NCBI GenBank assembly: GCA_905201895.1
Contig: CAJKPX010000045.1
Coordinates: 1 to 16,792 of the forward strand
Reading direction: 5' to 3'
Source of the DNA: an uncultured Eubacteriales bacterium
GTDB taxonomy: Bacteria > Bacillota > Clostridia > Oscillospirales > CAG-272
Length of the DNA stretch: 16,792 nt
In this document: positions 15,601 through 16,792 of the stretch, in pieces
How positions within the stretch are numbered: position 1 is the stretch's first letter
Layout: each line of letters opens with the position of its first letter
Made by a program: the position numbers and the translations under genes
The notes under the pieces: generated by a model
Seen by the model: the letters and a program-made list of their open reading frames with translations, nothing else
Database searches by the model: none
What the model was told of the DNA's origin: nothing

Positions 15601-16792
15601 GCATTTCGGTTGCAAGCGGCAACCCGATGCTCCTTGCCGACGCGGTTGCATCGCTTCGCTCGCTCGACGTGATGGCAGCCTACACGGCAAAGCTCGCGCT
15701 CAACAGCGCAGTCTTTACCAATTTCGAGGGACAGTATGAAATTCGTCTCACGCTGCCCGAGGAGCTCCGTGGAGTCAGTGGTCTGCAGGTGGCGTGCTAC
15801 AACGCAAAAACAGGTGTTGTTGAGGTGCTTGAGACCAAGCGTGACGGAAACGATTTGGTGTTCCGCACGCCCTATGTGAGCGACTTCGTCATTTTGGGTG
15901 ATCCCACCGTCAATCTCGTTGGCGTGATCGCGGCACTCGGATTGATCCTGCTTTGCCAACTCATTGGTATCATTCTGCTGATCGCGCGCCGCAGCAAGCA
16001 TGCACGTGAGGCTCGCTCGTATGCCGTTGCGCTGCCCACGCTCCTGCTCACCATTCGCTTCCTGCCCGAAAACGCACCGATGCTGGTGGCAATTCTTGGC
16101 GGTCTGGCGATCCTGCTTCAAATTGTTCTGATCTACCTGCTTCTCACCTCCGAGGTGTTCTACCGTCGCAAGAGACGGGTACGCACCGTGCGTGAGGAGG
16201 AGCCCGCAACCCCCGTTGCGGCGACCGCTGCAGAGGAATTCCCCGAGGAGATTCCTGCCGACGAGCCGACCGACACCACTCCCACCGACGATGACGAGAC
16301 TCTGCTTGCCATGAGTTATTTTGGCGACGGAGAGGTTGATGCCGAGGGAGAAGGGGAGGATGAACTCTCCGAGGAGGATGCAATCGAGGAGGCCTACGAG
16401 GAGGCGTCCGACGAAGCCGATGATGCGGCAGATGCCGATGACGAAGGCTATTCCTATTTTGACGACGAGTATGGCTTTATCGAGCCTGCAGCAGAAACGC
16501 GTTATTCCTTGCCCGATGATGAAGCGGCAGAGGATTCCAATTTTGCCGAGTTCGACGCTGACCCCGACGGCGAGGATGCCGAGGAGGCGCCTGTGGAGAG
16601 CGAGGAGGAGACCGATGCTTGGGGCTATGATGACGAATCGGAGGAGGTCGAGGAGATCGTGGTTGATCTGATCGACGATGAATCCGACAGTGAGTTTGCT
16701 CTTGAGGACGTCGGGGCGACCGACGGAGAGGGTGAGGACTACACCGATGCCGAGCCCGCATTTGCCGATGCCGACGAGCTTTTTGAGGACGG
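12606..16792 (+). CDS. Large InlB B-repeat surface protein with membrane module and acidic cytoplasmic tail (3' end outside window)
   Basis: At least 1395 codons are open to the window edge. The ATG at 12606 lies 14 bases after the previous stop, with GAGGAGG 8 bases upstream. Residues 1-31 are a signal peptide (basic MIKQFYKR, hydrophobic LAFLLILGASLG, probable cleavage after AQA). The ectodomain has four Listeria-Bacteroides (InlB B-type) repeats at ~127-215, 305-396, 400-471 and 475-555, each with a GY-F-GW core (e.g. GYVFTGW, GYTFLGW) and closing Trp, and a diverged fifth at ~558-610. A fibronectin III-like segment (~727-823, ending NPGTIYYVYVRVQ) and a helical region (~824-950) follow. 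Membrane segments are at ~1104-1128, 1139-1153 and 1160-1183, then RRKRRVR and an acidic tail from ~1192. Repeats of this type occur in adhesins and other cell-surface proteins. No LPXTG motif is seen within the window, so anchoring is by the membrane module. Ligand and role are unknown. Confidence 0.88.
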   Translation, partial: MIKQFYKRIVTGLAFLLILGASLGMLTMAQADTTDSYALSVDYDSTLCTVKLTYNGKTETMADGETRYVPKNNAEITILVEPKSAGYKVDSMVSKIDSRKYVLTNNAHTTTLTSDDELLITCSAKTFDIEYCTDEGFSYKMPADGLFPDSYTFGTATQISVPELDGYTFEYWLLLPSEDADESTAVNLQPDKNGYAEISTTVPADGRTIFLKPKWKPIEYEVYRFDYVYSAIVAGNHQGDLLSKERDQVAMWMAPMGSLVNGNMGADKTYPGYHYPGTPDYYSPDVKVTLSLPGEQINTVYRLFLPNEYALEFVSGYDGEITFAEGVVKPTVHVFNADTEIPDPIRTGYVFTGWTVTVVKNGSNASVNGGTELTLDAEDESWAGDKDSKLTLTATWKADEYQVTLDRNVGGDDDVSVYSEKYVYDKGLTVPDPVRSGYTFLGWLINGGDTPESGTLPAFTYAADITMVAQWQANDYTVSFDGNGATVAGLNQLTATFDSVVNADALKAALPEREGHEFCGFTLTKDGTDYLFDAEGNFTGSVWNIPSDTVVYAKWQVLSYEVSVNAVNAKIFLNDVEYSGTPMTFDYGTTVRIRIEANTGFKVTAWEGNAVAHTKIFTYDYVIPAAASELDATVLRMITTPAFTVDYVNEIFKPDSAIADGSYRIRCGSETLMITVQGGAFTVNDEKVTVIAIPESFFGREIEIMMFGDKVNTADSDPQAVTLAARPALPVLNNQIEVITELDRTISIKLFPSVYKYEFALSVKSDGVGLVWYSQDDMTVSADGAYVFDNLNPGTIYYVYVRVQAADGEHPHGAVNIFEKKTYVGNYLNEKISALEKLKDTYGDGEMVDALIRDAIEQAKALEKPSATFYNDLEGIYNRVLSEIAFAQTQDNRIAELIALRDGLLATEAFDQERENLLRSLCSEGVASIMAAKTPDEITAVYTTKSTAMKAVRITYLQSGDMRLTSLAGLPQGTLLSQLRLPDIDNLTALVDAAIKSGSISVASGNPMLLADAVASLRSLDVMAAYTAKLALNSAVFTNFEGQYEIRLTLPEELRGVSGLQVACYNAKTGVVEVLETKRDGNDLVFRTPYVSDFVILGDPTVNLVGVIAALGLILLCQLIGIILLIARRSKHAREARSYAVALPTLLLTIRFLPENAPMLVAILGGLAILLQIVLIYLLLTSEVFYRRKRRVRTVREEEPATPVAATAAEEFPEEIPADEPTDTTPTDDDETLLAMSYFGDGEVDAEGEGEDELSEEDAIEEAYEEASDEADDAADADDEGYSYFDDEYGFIEPAAETRYSLPDDEAAEDSNFAEFDADPDGEDAEEAPVESEEETDAWGYDDESEEVEEIVVDLIDDESDSEFALEDVGATDGEGEDYTDAEPAFADADELFED

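Noticed and set aside
12585..16121. Very long open minus-strand frame (~1178 codons) opposite the InlB-repeat protein
   Set aside because: The plus strand has a signal peptide, repeats, membrane segments and a good ribosome binding site. The antisense translation has no recognisable domains and is explained by the codon bias of the real gene.
1..16792. tRNA, rRNA, riboswitch, CRISPR array, insertion sequence or prophage
   Set aside because: No cloverleaf with CCA or T-loop, no recognisable riboswitch core, no regularly spaced repeats and no transposase or phage genes were found by reading both strands. Short structured RNAs could still be missed without a covariance search.

Overview
The window looks like metagenome-derived DNA from an uncultured, GC-rich member of the Clostridia (Bacillota). 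Signs of this are strong AGGAG ribosome binding sites, TTG starts, sigma-A type promoters, the ffh/rpsP/khpA/rimM/trmD gene order, and a large surface protein with Listeria-Bacteroides (InlB B-type) repeats. No RNA genes, CRISPR arrays, insertion sequences or phage genes were seen.

Region 1 (about 52-2061, minus strand) is a piece of the conserved signal-recognition/ribosome-maturation operon: 3' part of ffh, rpsP, khpA, a strong terminator, a new promoter, rimM, and the first ~35 codons of trmD. At both ends the reading frame continues without a break into an unrelated gene. At the left, TrmD becomes an elongation factor G-like sequence. At the right, the C-terminal part of Ffh is preceded by a GH127 glycosidase that has lost its own C-terminus. 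Both joins fall in short stretches where the two proteins look alike. With the change in codon use, this points to a ~2 kb chimeric join (assembly error most likely) rather than real gene fusions.

Region 2 (about 2041-9643) holds a GH127 beta-L-arabinofuranosidase-type gene divergent from an AraC-family regulator, followed on the plus strand by mutY, a small membrane protein behind a near-perfect promoter, a diacylglycerol-kinase-family lipid kinase, a helical protein of unknown function whose start overlaps the kinase stop, and glpK. A clear terminator closes glpK. The lipid kinase and glycerol kinase suggest a loose glycerol/lipid theme.

Region 3 (about 9743-16792) is the most interesting. 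It is a two-gene unit with its own promoter that encodes two large acidic membrane proteins. The second has a signal peptide, a large ectodomain with InlB-type repeats, a three-segment membrane module and a very acidic cytoplasmic tail, and runs off the window. The first begins directly with what looks like the same three-segment membrane module, continues into a similar acidic tail, then has a basic globular domain, a second acidic stretch, and a C-terminal domain resembling the C-terminal part of ribosomal protein uL15. The pair looks like a full-length and an ectodomain-less version of one architecture, plausibly partners in an envelope system that brings a ribosomal-protein-derived fold to the inner face of the membrane. 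The function is not known.
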